DNA of 64,000 nucleotides. Source: AP-15 sp963832875. GTDB lineage: Bacteria; Pseudomonadota; Alphaproteobacteria; ATCC43930; CGMCC-115725. A program made the translations under genes and the position numbers. Below, piece by piece: positions 1 to 8,043 of the stretch. Under the pieces are notes generated by a model, which searched no databases, had not been told where the DNA came from, and was given only the letters and a program-made list of their open reading frames with translations. How positions within the stretch are numbered: the stretch's first letter is position 1; the number at the start of each line of letters is the position of its first letter. The stretch covers positions 124,001 through 188,000 of the forward strand of contig CAWHWB010000009.1 of NCBI GenBank assembly GCA_963832875.1, in the 5' to 3' direction.

Positions 1-160
1 ATACGCCGCCCCTTCGCTGACTGCGACCGACACCTCGCTTGCCGAAACGGGGGTCAGCGGCGTGGCGGTCGCTGCGGTTCCGGAACCGGCCACCCTGGCT
101 CTCCTGGGTTTTGCCCTGTTGGGCCTGTACGGTCTTTGGTCGTCGAGACGGCGCATCTGA
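1..160 (+). CDS. C-terminal end of a PEP-CTERM sorted secreted protein (5' truncated)
   Basis: Only the last 52 codons lie in the window; the frame enters at base 2 and stops with TGA at 158-160. The tail carries a VPEP motif followed by a hydrophobic stretch (ATLALLGFALLGLYGLW) and a basic end (SSRRRI). This is the three-part PEP-CTERM signal that exosortase recognises and cleaves when proteins are sent to the envelope or outside. The preceding residues are Ser/Thr/Ala rich, as is usual just before this signal. The main domain lies outside the window, so the protein's own function is unknown. The presence of the signal implies an exosortase gene elsewhere in the genome. Confidence 0.85.
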   Translation, partial: YAAPSLTATDTSLAETGVSGVAVAAVPEPATLALLGFALLGLYGLWSSRRRI

Positions 161-291
161 CGGGCCGTCCCCGGACCCGGCGACCGGCGGCGCTCCAGCC
201 CGGATGAGGCTCTTGCCTTCGCTGTTTGCACGTGCACAATTCCGGCCCCTTCGGGCGGCGGGGCCGGCGCCGCGGCAATTGCGAGGACGAG

Positions 292-1042
292 ATGAAAGCG
301 CTGGTCGCGGTCAAGCGGGTCATCGACTACAACGTCAAGATCCGGGTCAAGGCCGATAAGAGCGGGGTCGAGACCGCCAACGTCAAAATGTCGATGAACC
401 CGTTCGACGAGATCGCGGTCGAAGAGGCTTTGCGGCTGCGCGAGGCGGGCACGGTCAGCGAGGTGATCGCGGTCTCGCTCGGCGCGGCACAGTGCCAGGA
501 GACGATCCGCACCGCGCTGGCGATGGGTGCCGATCGCGGCGTCCTGGTGCAGACCGACGCCGAATTGCAGCCGCTCGCCGTCGCCAAGCTGCTGAAGGCG
601 GTGATCCTCGAGGAAAAGCCAGAGATTGTGATCATCGGCAAGCAGGCGATCGACGATGACTGCAACCAAACGGGCCAGATGCTGTCGGCGCTACTCGGCT
701 GGCCGCAGGCGACCTTCGCCTCGAAGATCGTGATCGGCGACAGCAGGGCCGAGGTCACCCGCGAGGTCGATGGCGGGCTCGAAACCTTATCAATCAAGCT
801 GCCGGCGGTGGTCACCACCGATCTCAGGTTGAACGAACCGCGCTATGCCTCGCTGCCCAACATCATGCGGGCCAAGAAAAAGCCGATCGCGACGACGACG
901 CCCGAGGCGCTCGGAGTTCGATGTGACCCCGCGGCTCGTCGTCCTAAAGGTCGAAGAGCCGGCGAAACGCCAGGGCGGCCATAAGGTCGGCTCGGTCGAG
1001 GAACTCGTCGACAAGCTCAAGACCGAGGCGCGGGTGATCTGA
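292..1042 (+). CDS. etfB: Electron transfer flavoprotein beta subunit, with a +1 frameshift
   Basis: Small subunit of the soluble FAD/AMP heterodimer that carries electrons from acyl-CoA and other dehydrogenases to ETF:quinone oxidoreductase. The ATG at 292 follows GAGGACGAG and gives the family start MKALVAVKRVIDYNVKI. The signature region near residue 120 (IGKQAIDDDCNQTGQ) is intact. At 916-920 the frame is lost after TPEALGV. The expected C-terminus (DVTPRLVVLKVEEP through EARVI) continues one frame on and stops at 1040-1042. Removing one T from GAGTTCGATG restores a 249-residue protein, the usual length. The stop overlaps the etfA start (TGATG), so the two are translationally coupled. The break is probably a sequence error because everything else is conserved. 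Confidence 0.93.
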
Positions 1043-1987
1043 TGGCCGCTCTCGTCGTTGCCGAACACGACAATCGGGTCCTGAAGCCCGCGACCCTCAA
1101 CGCGCTCGCCGCCGCCAAGGAGATTGCCGGCGACGATGTCGATATCCTGGTGGCGGGCGTGAATTGCCGTGCGGTCGCCGAGGCGGCGGCGCAGGTCCCC
1201 GGCGTCAAACGGGTGCTGCTCGCCGACGACGCGGCCTACGATCACGGGCTTGCTGAAAACCTGGCGCCGCTCGTCGTCAAGCTCGGCGAGGGCCATAGCC
1301 ACCTGCTCGCGCCGGCGACGACCGCCGGCAAGAATTTGATGCCTCGCGTTGCCGCCCTCCTCGACGTGATGCAGATTTCCGACATCAGCGCGGTAGTTTC
1401 ACCCGACACCTTCGTGCGCCCGATCTATGCCGGCAACGCGCTGCAGACGGTGCAGTCAAAGGACAGCGTCAAGGTCATCACCGTGCGCGGCACCGCGTTT
1501 CCGGCGGGCGAGGCAACGGGCAGCGCGGTGGCGATCGAGATGGTGGCGCCGACCGGGGACAGCGGGCTCTCAGAGTTCGTACGCGCCGAGCTGTCGAAAT
1601 CCGAGCGACCGGAACTGACCAGCGCGCGCGTCGTCATTTCCGGCGGGCGCGGCATGCAGTCGGGCGACAATTTTCATCTTTTGGAAAAGGTCGCCGACCG
1701 CCTCGGCGCCGCGGTCGGCGCGTCGCGCGCCGCGGTCGATGCCGGGTTTGTCCCCAACGACTATCAGGTCGGGCAGACCGGCAAGATCGTCGCCCCCGAG
1801 CTCTATATCGCGGTCGGCATTTCCGGGGCCATCCAGCATCTCGCCGGCATGAAGGATTTCGAAGGTCATCGTCGCCATCAACAAGGACGAGGAGGCGCCG
1901 ATCTTTCAGATCGCCGATTACGGCCTGGTCGGCGACCTGTTCAAGATCCTTCCCGAACTCGCCGCCGAGCTCGAGCGCCGCCAGTGA
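1042..1987 (+). CDS. etfA: Electron transfer flavoprotein alpha subunit, with a +1 frameshift
   Basis: FAD-binding partner of EtfB. The N-terminal domain starts MAALVVAEHDNRVLKPATLNA. The C-terminal FAD domain shows the family signature SGGRGMQSGDNF, then AGFVPNDYQVGQTGK and ELYIAVGISGAIQHLAGMKD. At 1855-1861 the sequence GATTTCGAAG breaks the frame. With one T removed it reads KDSKVIVAINKDEEAPIF and on to a stop at 1985-1987, giving 314 residues, the normal size. As written, the shifted frame runs on into the next gene and makes a false ETF-dehydrogenase fusion. The gene follows etfB with a one-base overlap, and its stop overlaps the GTG start of the downstream dehydrogenase. Confidence 0.93.
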
Positions 1988-2916
1988 GCGCCGGCGCGAT
2001 TTCGGGCAGCACGTCGGCCGACGCCGCAGCGGCGCCGCTCGATCGGCTGCGGCGCATCGGGGTGATCGGGGCTGGGCAGATGGGCGCCGGCATCGCCCAA
2101 GTGTGCGCGTTGGCCGGGATCGACGTCGTCATCACCGATATCGGCGACGAGGCATTGCAGCGGGGGCGAGCGGTGATCGAGCGCAACTTGGCGCGCCAGG
2201 TCGCCCGCGGACGGATCCGCGAAGACGAAAAGAAGGCGGCGTTAGAGCGCATCTCCGCCGGGCTCGATTACGCGCTGTTCGGCGATTGCGACATGGTGAT
2301 TGAGGCCGCCACCGAAAAGGAGGAGATCAAGCGCGAGATCTTCAAAAAACTGACCCCTCAGTTGCGGTCTGACGCGTTGATCGCGACCAACACCTCGTCG
2401 ATCTCGATCACCCGGCTTGCCGCCTCGACCGACCGGCCCGGCAAGTTCATCGGCATGCATTTTATGAACCCGGTGCCGGCGATGAGCCTGGTAGAGCTGA
2501 TCCGCGGCATCGCCACCGACGAGGAAACCTTTGCGCTCACTCGCGATCTGGCGCTGAAGCTCGGCAAGACGCCGGTCGCGGCCGAGGATTTCCCGGCCTT
2601 CATCGTCAACCGCATTCTGCTGCCGATGATCAACGAGGCGGTCTATGTGCTGTATGAGGGGGTGGGCTCGGTCGATGCGATCGACACCGCGATGAAGCTC
2701 GGCGCCAACCACCCGATGGGCCCGCTCGAGCTCGCCGATTTCATCGGCCTCGACACCTGCCTGTCGGTCATGCAGGTGCTTTATGAGGGGCTCGCCGACA
2801 GCAAGTACCGGCCCTGTCCGCTATTGGTCAAATACGTCGAGGCCGGGTGGCTCGGCCGCAAGACCGGGCGCGGCTTTTACGATTACCGCGGTCTGAAGCC
2901 GGTGCCGACCCGCTGA
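1984..2916 (+). CDS. hbd: 3-hydroxybutyryl-CoA dehydrogenase family protein
   Basis: NAD-dependent L-3-hydroxyacyl-CoA dehydrogenase of about 310 residues, acting on acetoacetyl-CoA/3-hydroxybutyryl-CoA type substrates. The Rossmann motif GAGQMG lies at residues 29-34. The catalytic His/Glu pair is seen as H159 in FIGMHFMNPVPAM and E171 in VELIRG. The C-terminal helical domain (AAEDFPAFIVNRILLPMINEA, HPMGPLELADFIGLD) is complete. The start is taken as GTG at 1984, which overlaps the etfA stop (GTGA); the first 20 residues are a non-conserved Ala/Ser-rich leader. Clustering with etfBA fits a beta-oxidation or butanoate module in which ETF takes electrons from the acyl-CoA dehydrogenase step. 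Confidence 0.9.
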   Translation: MSAGAISGSTSADAAAAPLDRLRRIGVIGAGQMGAGIAQVCALAGIDVVITDIGDEALQRGRAVIERNLARQVARGRIREDEKKAALERISAGLDYALFGDCDMVIEAATEKEEIKREIFKKLTPQLRSDALIATNTSSISITRLAASTDRPGKFIGMHFMNPVPAMSLVELIRGIATDEETFALTRDLALKLGKTPVAAEDFPAFIVNRILLPMINEAVYVLYEGVGSVDAIDTAMKLGANHPMGPLELADFIGLDTCLSVMQVLYEGLADSKYRPCPLLVKYVEAGWLGRKTGRGFYDYRGLKPVPTR

Positions 2917-3067
2917 CCAGTAGAATCTGGTCCGGCGATCTTGTTCCCAATTCTGCCTCCCCAAAATCTGGTCCCGGCGAATCTTGTCGTCGGCCGGTCG
3001 ATCCGTTATCAAGCTGTCATGATCGCGTGCTATCCCGGCTCGTGGGCGAGGTGAACGGAACAGTCTG

Positions 3068-3634
3068 TTGACGGCGGCCTGCTTGGATAATTGCCCAGCT
3101 CTGGTGCTCAACGCGGATTTTCGTCCGCTGAGCTATTTTCCGCTGTCGCTGTGGTCGTGGCAGGACGCGATCAAGGCGGTGTTTCTGGACCGGGTCAACA
3201 TCATCGACCATTACGATGTCCGGGTGCGCAGCCCGTCCTTGGAAATGCAGCTGCCGAGTGTCGTGTCGCTGAAGGAATACGTCCCGGCAGCGCGCCATCC
3301 GGCGTTCACCCGGTTCAATGTGTTTCTGCGCGACCGCTTCACCTGCCAATATTGCGCCGAGCCCTATCCCTCGCACGATCTGACCTTCGACCATCTGGTG
3401 CCGCGCTCGCGTGGCGGGCGCACCACCTGGACCAACGTCGTCACCGCCTGCGGCAGCTGCAACCTGTTGAAGGGCAACCGTCTGCCGCGCGAGAGCGGGA
3501 TGTACCCGCGCCATCGCCCGGTGCAGCCGACGACCCATATGCTGCAGCAGAACGGCCGCGCCTTTCCGCCCAACTATCTGCACCAGAGCTGGCGCGACTA
3601 TCTCTACTGGGACACCGAGCTCGACCCGTTCTGA
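3068..3634 (+). CDS. HNH endonuclease
   Basis: A 188-residue HNH nuclease-fold protein. The core is LTFDHLVPRSRGGRTTWTN followed by CGSCNLLKG. A first Cys pair, FTCQYC, gives the four-cysteine zinc site that frames the HNH fold. The N-terminal half (NADFRPLSYFPLSLWSWQDA) is typical of a stand-alone HNH family common in alphaproteobacteria. The start is the TTG at 3068, since no ATG gives the conserved beginning TAACLDNCPALVLNADF. No restriction or phage gene lies next to it, so it is not clearly part of a defence locus. The biological role of this subfamily is unknown. Confidence 0.85.
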   Translation: MTAACLDNCPALVLNADFRPLSYFPLSLWSWQDAIKAVFLDRVNIIDHYDVRVRSPSLEMQLPSVVSLKEYVPAARHPAFTRFNVFLRDRFTCQYCAEPYPSHDLTFDHLVPRSRGGRTTWTNVVTACGSCNLLKGNRLPRESGMYPRHRPVQPTTHMLQQNGRAFPPNYLHQSWRDYLYWDTELDPF

Positions 3635-3924
3635 TCCCAAAGCGGTAAGAGATACGATGACCGTGGCTGTCCGTTTCGCGGGTCACCCCCGACGACTGCC
3701 GGCAGACGGGGATCTTCGTTCTTGCCAAGATAATAAGCAGCCTTATCATAGGCTGGCCTCGGACCAGAGTGGCCGTCATCCGCGCTGAGCCGGAGGCAGC
3801 GAAGAAGCTGGAACAGAACCCCAAGGCCATGGTAAAAATTTTAGCCTGGGTGCGGCACCGTGCCATACCCCGCCCCACACCCGGGCCGAGAAGTGTCCTT
3901 CGACCCGCCTCGCGGAGCGCCGCC

Positions 3925-4220
3925 CAATCCCATCTGCTGACCGACGGGTTTGCCGGCTATCGCGGCCGCGACGCCGATCTCGGCGAGCATCTCAAGCACA
4001 CGACGCTCGTCCAGGACGAGCCCGCCAATGCCGGCGCCTTCTTCTCGATCATTCATACCCTGTTGAGCAACATCAAAGCCAGGCTCGTCGGCACCCATCA
4101 CGGGGTCAGCGCCAAGCATCTGCCGCGCTACCTCAAGAAAGGTCTGACCGCTTCAGCCGACGCAACCTGCCAGACGGGCTTGACGGCTATTTGATCCGCC
4201 GCGCCGTCAAAGGCGCCACC
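3925..4220 (+). pseudogene. Fragment of an IS1595 (ISXO2-like) transposase
   Basis: From about 3931 the frame reads HLLTDGFAGYRG and QDEPANAGAFFSIIHTLL, then KARLVGTHHGVSAKHLPRYL. This matches the C-terminal half of DDE transposases of the IS1595/ISXO2 group, including the H-x-GVS-x-KHL-x-x-YL block. Near 4137 the frame breaks; the family ending (ERSDRFSRRNLPDGLDGY) continues in another frame. The N-terminal half, including the first catalytic residues, cannot be found upstream, and no terminal inverted repeats were recognised. It is a dead relic. The rest of 3635-4241 holds nothing else I can identify. Confidence 0.75.
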
Positions 4221-4241
4221 ATCACCCGCGGCCGGTGCAGC

Positions 4242-4976
4242 CTAGCGGCGGATGCGGCGCACCGCAGCGACACAGAGGAGGGAAGCGAGCACGTAGCCCG
4301 CGATCAGCCCCAGCACCGACAGATCGCCGCCCGGCCAGCCCACGCCATAGCCCTCGCCGATCCAGAATGTGCCGAAGCTCGACAGCATGACGCCGACAGC
4401 GAATTTGAGCGCGTTTTCCGGCACTTGCGCCAAGGGCCGGTGCAGCAGCAGGCCGACCGCCGCGACCAGTATCGCGGCGGCGAGGGCGCCGACCGTCGCC
4501 GGGACCACTGCGCCGCCGGCCGCACCCACCGCGATGACGATAAACACGACCTCGATCCCCTCCAGGGTCACCGCGTTGAAGCTGGCGGCGATGCCAATCG
4601 CGTCCCACCTTTGCGTAGCGCCCGGGGCACTGCGTAGAGCCCCGGTCTCGCTCGCGTAATTGGCGGACTCGTCGCGCAGCGCGATGACCCCGCCGGCGCG
4701 CAGCACCGCCTTGCGCAGCCAGCGCATGCCGAACAGCAGCAAGAGGATGCCGATCGCGGTCTGCAGCGCAGCCAGCGGGATCAGGCCGAGCCCTGCTCCC
4801 AGGACCGCGACGAGCCCGGCCAGCAGCGTCCCCGCCAATCCCGCGCCGATCAGAGCCGGCGGCCAGCCGCGCACCGCAGCGACCGCCAGCACGACCGTCA
4901 GCGCCTCGACGCATTCGACCGAAGAAGCCAAAAACGAGGCCAGCAGGGCCGGGCCGGCACGCGCAACGTCGATCAT
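4242..4976 (-). CDS. COG4280-type multipass membrane protein, possible transporter
   Basis: A 244-residue protein of about six to seven membrane spans with two similar halves. Each half carries an acidic motif in a helix: ASSVECVEALTVVLA near residue 20 and VTLEGIEVVFIVIA near residue 155. Paired E-x-x-E helices of this sort occur in small cation/metal exporters with an internal repeat, and the whole resembles the uncharacterised COG4280 family. A hydrophilic loop (LRDESANYASETGALRS) joins the halves. The gene is divergent from the methyltransferase at 5110, with about 130 bases between them. Substrate and direction of transport are unknown. Confidence 0.65.
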   Translation of the reverse strand: MIDVARAGPALLASFLASSVECVEALTVVLAVAAVRGWPPALIGAGLAGTLLAGLVAVLGAGLGLIPLAALQTAIGILLLLFGMRWLRKAVLRAGGVIALRDESANYASETGALRSAPGATQRWDAIGIAASFNAVTLEGIEVVFIVIAVGAAGGAVVPATVGALAAAILVAAVGLLLHRPLAQVPENALKFAVGVMLSSFGTFWIGEGYGVGWPGGDLSVLGLIAGYVLASLLCVAAVRRIRR

Positions 4977-5109
4977 CGCTGTCGTTGCCGATCGTTCGTC
5001 CGATGGCGAACAGATGGGATGCTGCCTCGCCGCCGTAAACGGAGCTAGGATCAGAAGGTACCTGAGTATCCTGCCGAGCTAACCCGGAGCTGAAGGACAA
5101 GCGTCGGCG

Positions 5110-5886
5110 ATGTCGAACCAAGCTCACAACAGCCTGATCCGCGATCAGTTCACCCGCCAGGCGACGCCGTTCAGCACCGCGAGCCCGATTACCGATGTCG
5201 GTGCGCTGAAGCTGATCGTCGACGCGGCGGCGCCGGGCCTGGACGACACCGTGCTCGACGTGGCCTGCGGCGGCGGCATCGTCGTCTGCGCCTTCGCCCC
5301 GCTTGTGCGCCACGCGACCGGCATCGACATGACCCCGGCGATGCTCGACCGAGCGCGGCAGCTGGCGGCCGAGAACGGCGTCGCCAACGCGACCTGGCGG
5401 GAGGGCGACGTGACGGCCCTACCCTGGCCCGACGCGTCCTTTACGATCGTGGTGACCCGCTTTGCCGTGCACCATTTCCCCGATCCCGCCGCGGTGCTGC
5501 GCGAGATGGTGCGGGTCTGCGCACCGGGCGGCCGGGTCGTCGTCGCCGACACCTGCGCCTCGACCGACCCGGCCAAGGCCGCGGCGTTCAACCGGCTCGA
5601 AACCCTGCGCGACCCGAGCCACGTCCGCGCCCTGCCGCTCGGCGAATTGCAGGGACTGTTCCGCACGGCGGGTCTTGGCGAGCCCGAGATCCGCCATTCC
5701 GAATTGCGCGACACGGTCGAAAATCTGCTCGCCCGCTCGTTCCCGAACCCCGGCGACGACGTCCGGATCGTCGAGATGTTCACCGCCGCGGCCGAGGACG
5801 ACAGCCTCGGCATCCCGGTCCGCCGTGACGGCGAGCGGCTCGAATACGCCTATCCGGTCGCGATCCTCGCCGCACGACGGAACTGA
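5110..5886 (+). CDS. Class I SAM-dependent methyltransferase
   Basis: A 258-residue Rossmann-fold methyltransferase of the UbiE/Methyltransf_11 type. Motif I is VLDVACGGG at residues 48-56, the acidic end of strand 2 is ATGIDMTPAML, and motif II/post-II is DASFTIVVTRFAVHHFPDP. The C-terminal third (SELRDTVENLLARSFPNPGDDV) resembles small-molecule methyltransferases. ATG at 5110 gives MSNQAHNSLIRDQFTRQA, the usual start for this group. No neighbour indicates the substrate. It lacks the cysteine-rich signature of ArsM arsenite methyltransferase. Confidence 0.85.
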   Translation: MSNQAHNSLIRDQFTRQATPFSTASPITDVGALKLIVDAAAPGLDDTVLDVACGGGIVVCAFAPLVRHATGIDMTPAMLDRARQLAAENGVANATWREGDVTALPWPDASFTIVVTRFAVHHFPDPAAVLREMVRVCAPGGRVVVADTCASTDPAKAAAFNRLETLRDPSHVRALPLGELQGLFRTAGLGEPEIRHSELRDTVENLLARSFPNPGDDVRIVEMFTAAAEDDSLGIPVRRDGERLEYAYPVAILAARRN

Positions 5887-5959
5887 TCTGCCGGCCCGGT
5901 TCCGGCCGCGAGAATGCTGCACCATATAGTGGCGCGACGCAGTTCTCGGAGGATCGGGC

Positions 5960-6979
5960 ATGAAATTCGGGCTTTTCGGCGGGGCGCGGGCCAAGGGCGG
6001 GCCGGCTGGCGACAGCTCGGCCTATCACGACTTCGTCAACTACGTGGTCGAGGCTGAAAAGCTCGGCTTTTCCAGCGTGTTTCTGGTCGAGCACCATTTC
6101 ACCGGGTTTGGCCAAGTCTCGGCGTCGATGAGCATGCTTGCCTATCTGGCGGCGCGCACCGACAAGATCCGGCTCGGCACCGCGGTCGTCGTGCTGCCGT
6201 GGCACAACCCGATCCTCATTGCCGAGCAGGCGGCGACCCTCGACCTGTTGTCGAACGGGCGGTTGGATTTCGGCGTCGGCAAAGGCTATCGCAGCTACGA
6301 ATTCGAGGGCTTCTGCATCGCGCCGGAGGAGGCGACCGAGCGCTTCGACGAGGCGATGGAGGTGATTCGCAAGGCCTGGACTTCGCCCAGCCGGTTCTCC
6401 TACCACGGCAAGCGCTGGCGCTTCGACAACGTTGTTGTCGAGCCGAGCCCGATCCAGCAGCCGCACCCGCCGTTCTGGCTCGGCGCCGGCAGCGCCGAGT
6501 CGATCCGCCGCGCCGCGCGCGAGGGCTACAATTTGCTGCTCGACCAGATAGCACCCAGCGATTTGATCATCGACCGCGTCGCCACCTTTCGCCAGGAATG
6601 CGAGCGGGTCGGGCGGCGCTGGGACCCGATGTCGATCGGCGTCACCCGCGGATTGCAGATCGTCCACAACGACGAGGAGCGCCGCCGCGCGGTCGCCACC
6701 CGCCGGCAGGTGTTGAAAAACATCGGCGACCTCGCCCGCGGGCCGGGCGCCGAGCATTACGCGCATATCAAGGACGACGAGGATTCGTTCGTACTCGACG
6801 ACGCGCCGTTGCTCGGCACGCCCGACGAGATCATCGACCGGCTGAAGTGTCTCGAGGCCGGCGGGGTCGAGAATGTGCTGTTCGCCGCACCCGGCGCCTC
6901 GGTCGCCGGCCTTCGCACCTTCGCCGAGGAGATCATGCCGGCCTTCGCCAATTCTCCGATGGCGCTGGCCCAGGTGTGA
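5960..6979 (+). CDS. LLM class flavin-dependent oxidoreductase
   Basis: A 339-residue bacterial luciferase-like TIM-barrel monooxygenase or reductase that uses FMNH2 or F420. Family landmarks are seen in order: MKFGLFGGA, FSSVFLVEHHFTGFG, KIRLGTAVVVLPWHNP, LLSNGRLDFGVGKGYRSYEF, QQPHPPFWLGAGSAES and a C-terminal LLGTPDEIIDRL. An AGGATCGGGC run precedes ATG 5960. It is followed after 135 bases by an SDR and then an NHL-repeat protein on the same strand. The trio may form a catabolic unit, but the substrate cannot be read from the sequence. Confidence 0.88.
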   Translation: MKFGLFGGARAKGGPAGDSSAYHDFVNYVVEAEKLGFSSVFLVEHHFTGFGQVSASMSMLAYLAARTDKIRLGTAVVVLPWHNPILIAEQAATLDLLSNGRLDFGVGKGYRSYEFEGFCIAPEEATERFDEAMEVIRKAWTSPSRFSYHGKRWRFDNVVVEPSPIQQPHPPFWLGAGSAESIRRAAREGYNLLLDQIAPSDLIIDRVATFRQECERVGRRWDPMSIGVTRGLQIVHNDEERRRAVATRRQVLKNIGDLARGPGAEHYAHIKDDEDSFVLDDAPLLGTPDEIIDRLKCLEAGGVENVLFAAPGASVAGLRTFAEEIMPAFANSPMALAQV

Positions 6980-7000
6980 CCAAAAAGGAACGCTCCAACG

Positions 7001-7068
7001 CGGAGTACGCGAAGGATACGCTAAGGCGGCGAAGCCATTTCCACCGTTGCATCCTTTGCGAGTCCACG
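7001..7068. repeat. Imperfect inverted repeat in an intergenic spacer
   Basis: The left arm (CGGAGTACGCGAAGGATACG, 7001-7020) is matched in reverse complement by 7049-7068, which contains ATCCTTTGCGAGTCCACG. About 15 of 20 positions pair across a 28-base loop. It fills most of the spacer between the LLM gene and the SDR gene. There is no T-run after it, so it is not a simple terminator. It looks like a member of a dispersed repeat family; a related sequence style occurs at 27212. Confidence 0.5.
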
Positions 7069-7114
7069 GTGCCCTTTGCGCTGAAACCTTAATCTTTTCG
7101 GATGACGGGAGGGA

Positions 7115-7954
7115 ATGATGGAAGATCGGGTTGCGATCGTCACCGGCGGGCTGCGCGGGCTCGGTCGGGCGATGGCGCTGGGCCTGGCGCGCGATGGTCA
7201 CCGGGTGCTCGCAGTCGGCCATATCGATGCGGATGTGAGCGAAATCGAGCGCGAGGCGGCCGCAGCCGGGCTCGCCGACCGGCTATTCCCAGTCATCGCC
7301 GATCTGCGTCGGGTCGAGGAATGCGACCGGGTCGTCGCCGCGACGCGCGGGCGCTTTGGCAAGGTCGATATCCTCGTCAACAGCGCCGGCTTGACCTTTA
7401 CCTATATCGACCCGGCGCGGTTTCGGCGCGACAGCCTGCAACGCTTTTGGCAGGTCGATGACGAGATCGTCGAAAATGTGATCACGACCAACTACCTCGC
7501 CGCCGATCGACTTTCCCGGCGCGTCGCGCCGGCCATGATCGAAGCGGGGTGGGGCCGCATCGTCAATGTCACCACCAAGCTCGACACGATGAACCGCGCC
7601 GGCACGCATCCATATGGCGCAACGAAAGCCGCACTCGAAATGGCGACCGAGGTGTGGGCCAAGGAGACCGAGGCGACCGGGCTCACGATCAACATCGTCA
7701 ACCCCGGCGCCGGCGCCAACACTCCCGGCATGGCCGAGGAGATGCGCCGGATGAGCCGCGAGGGCCGCGCCGCGCGCCTGGTCGAGCCCACCGAGATGGT
7801 GCCGCCATTGCTCTACGTGGTCTCGCCCGCGGCCGACCGGGTCAACGGCTGGCGCTTCGACGCCAACCTCTGGGACGCAACACTGCCGCCCTCCGAGGCC
7901 GCCCGCCGCGCCGGCCGCCCGGCCGGCTTCGTGATGCATCCGGTCCCCGGCTGA
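7115..7954 (+). CDS. SDR family NAD(P)-dependent oxidoreductase
   Basis: A 279-residue short-chain dehydrogenase/reductase. The cofactor motif TGGLRGLG lies at 10-17, NSAG at 89-92, and the catalytic Tyr167/Lys171 in YGATK. The catalytic serine, expected 13 residues before the Tyr, is Thr154 in NVTTKL, an uncommon substitution. A 20-residue insert after the NSAG strand (FRRDSLQRFWQVDD) and a long C-terminal tail depart from the minimal SDR. A strong GGGAGGGA ribosome site precedes the ATG at 7115; the ATG at 7118 is an equally possible start. It is probably co-transcribed with the LLM gene upstream. Confidence 0.87.
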   Translation: MMEDRVAIVTGGLRGLGRAMALGLARDGHRVLAVGHIDADVSEIEREAAAAGLADRLFPVIADLRRVEECDRVVAATRGRFGKVDILVNSAGLTFTYIDPARFRRDSLQRFWQVDDEIVENVITTNYLAADRLSRRVAPAMIEAGWGRIVNVTTKLDTMNRAGTHPYGATKAALEMATEVWAKETEATGLTINIVNPGAGANTPGMAEEMRRMSREGRAARLVEPTEMVPPLLYVVSPAADRVNGWRFDANLWDATLPPSEAARRAGRPAGFVMHPVPG

Positions 7955-8043
7955 CGCCTGGCCTCAAACACAGCCGCTCGCGTGATGCGGCGTCTCGGAC
8001 CTATGATCGGTCCGGCGACATCAATCTGAGTGGGAGAGGGCCT

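Noticed and set aside
4222..5313. Long open frame antisense to the COG4280-type gene
   Set aside because: It is a composition effect of GC-rich DNA. The product is Arg/Gly/Ala-rich with no family features, while the opposite strand has clear membrane helices.
7001..7068. Inverted repeat as a transcription terminator
   Set aside because: The loop is long, the pairing imperfect and no T-run follows.
5780..7222. 480-codon open frame on the minus strand across the LLM gene
   Set aside because: It overlaps a well-conserved oxidoreductase on the other strand, and its translation is low-complexity with no recognisable domain.
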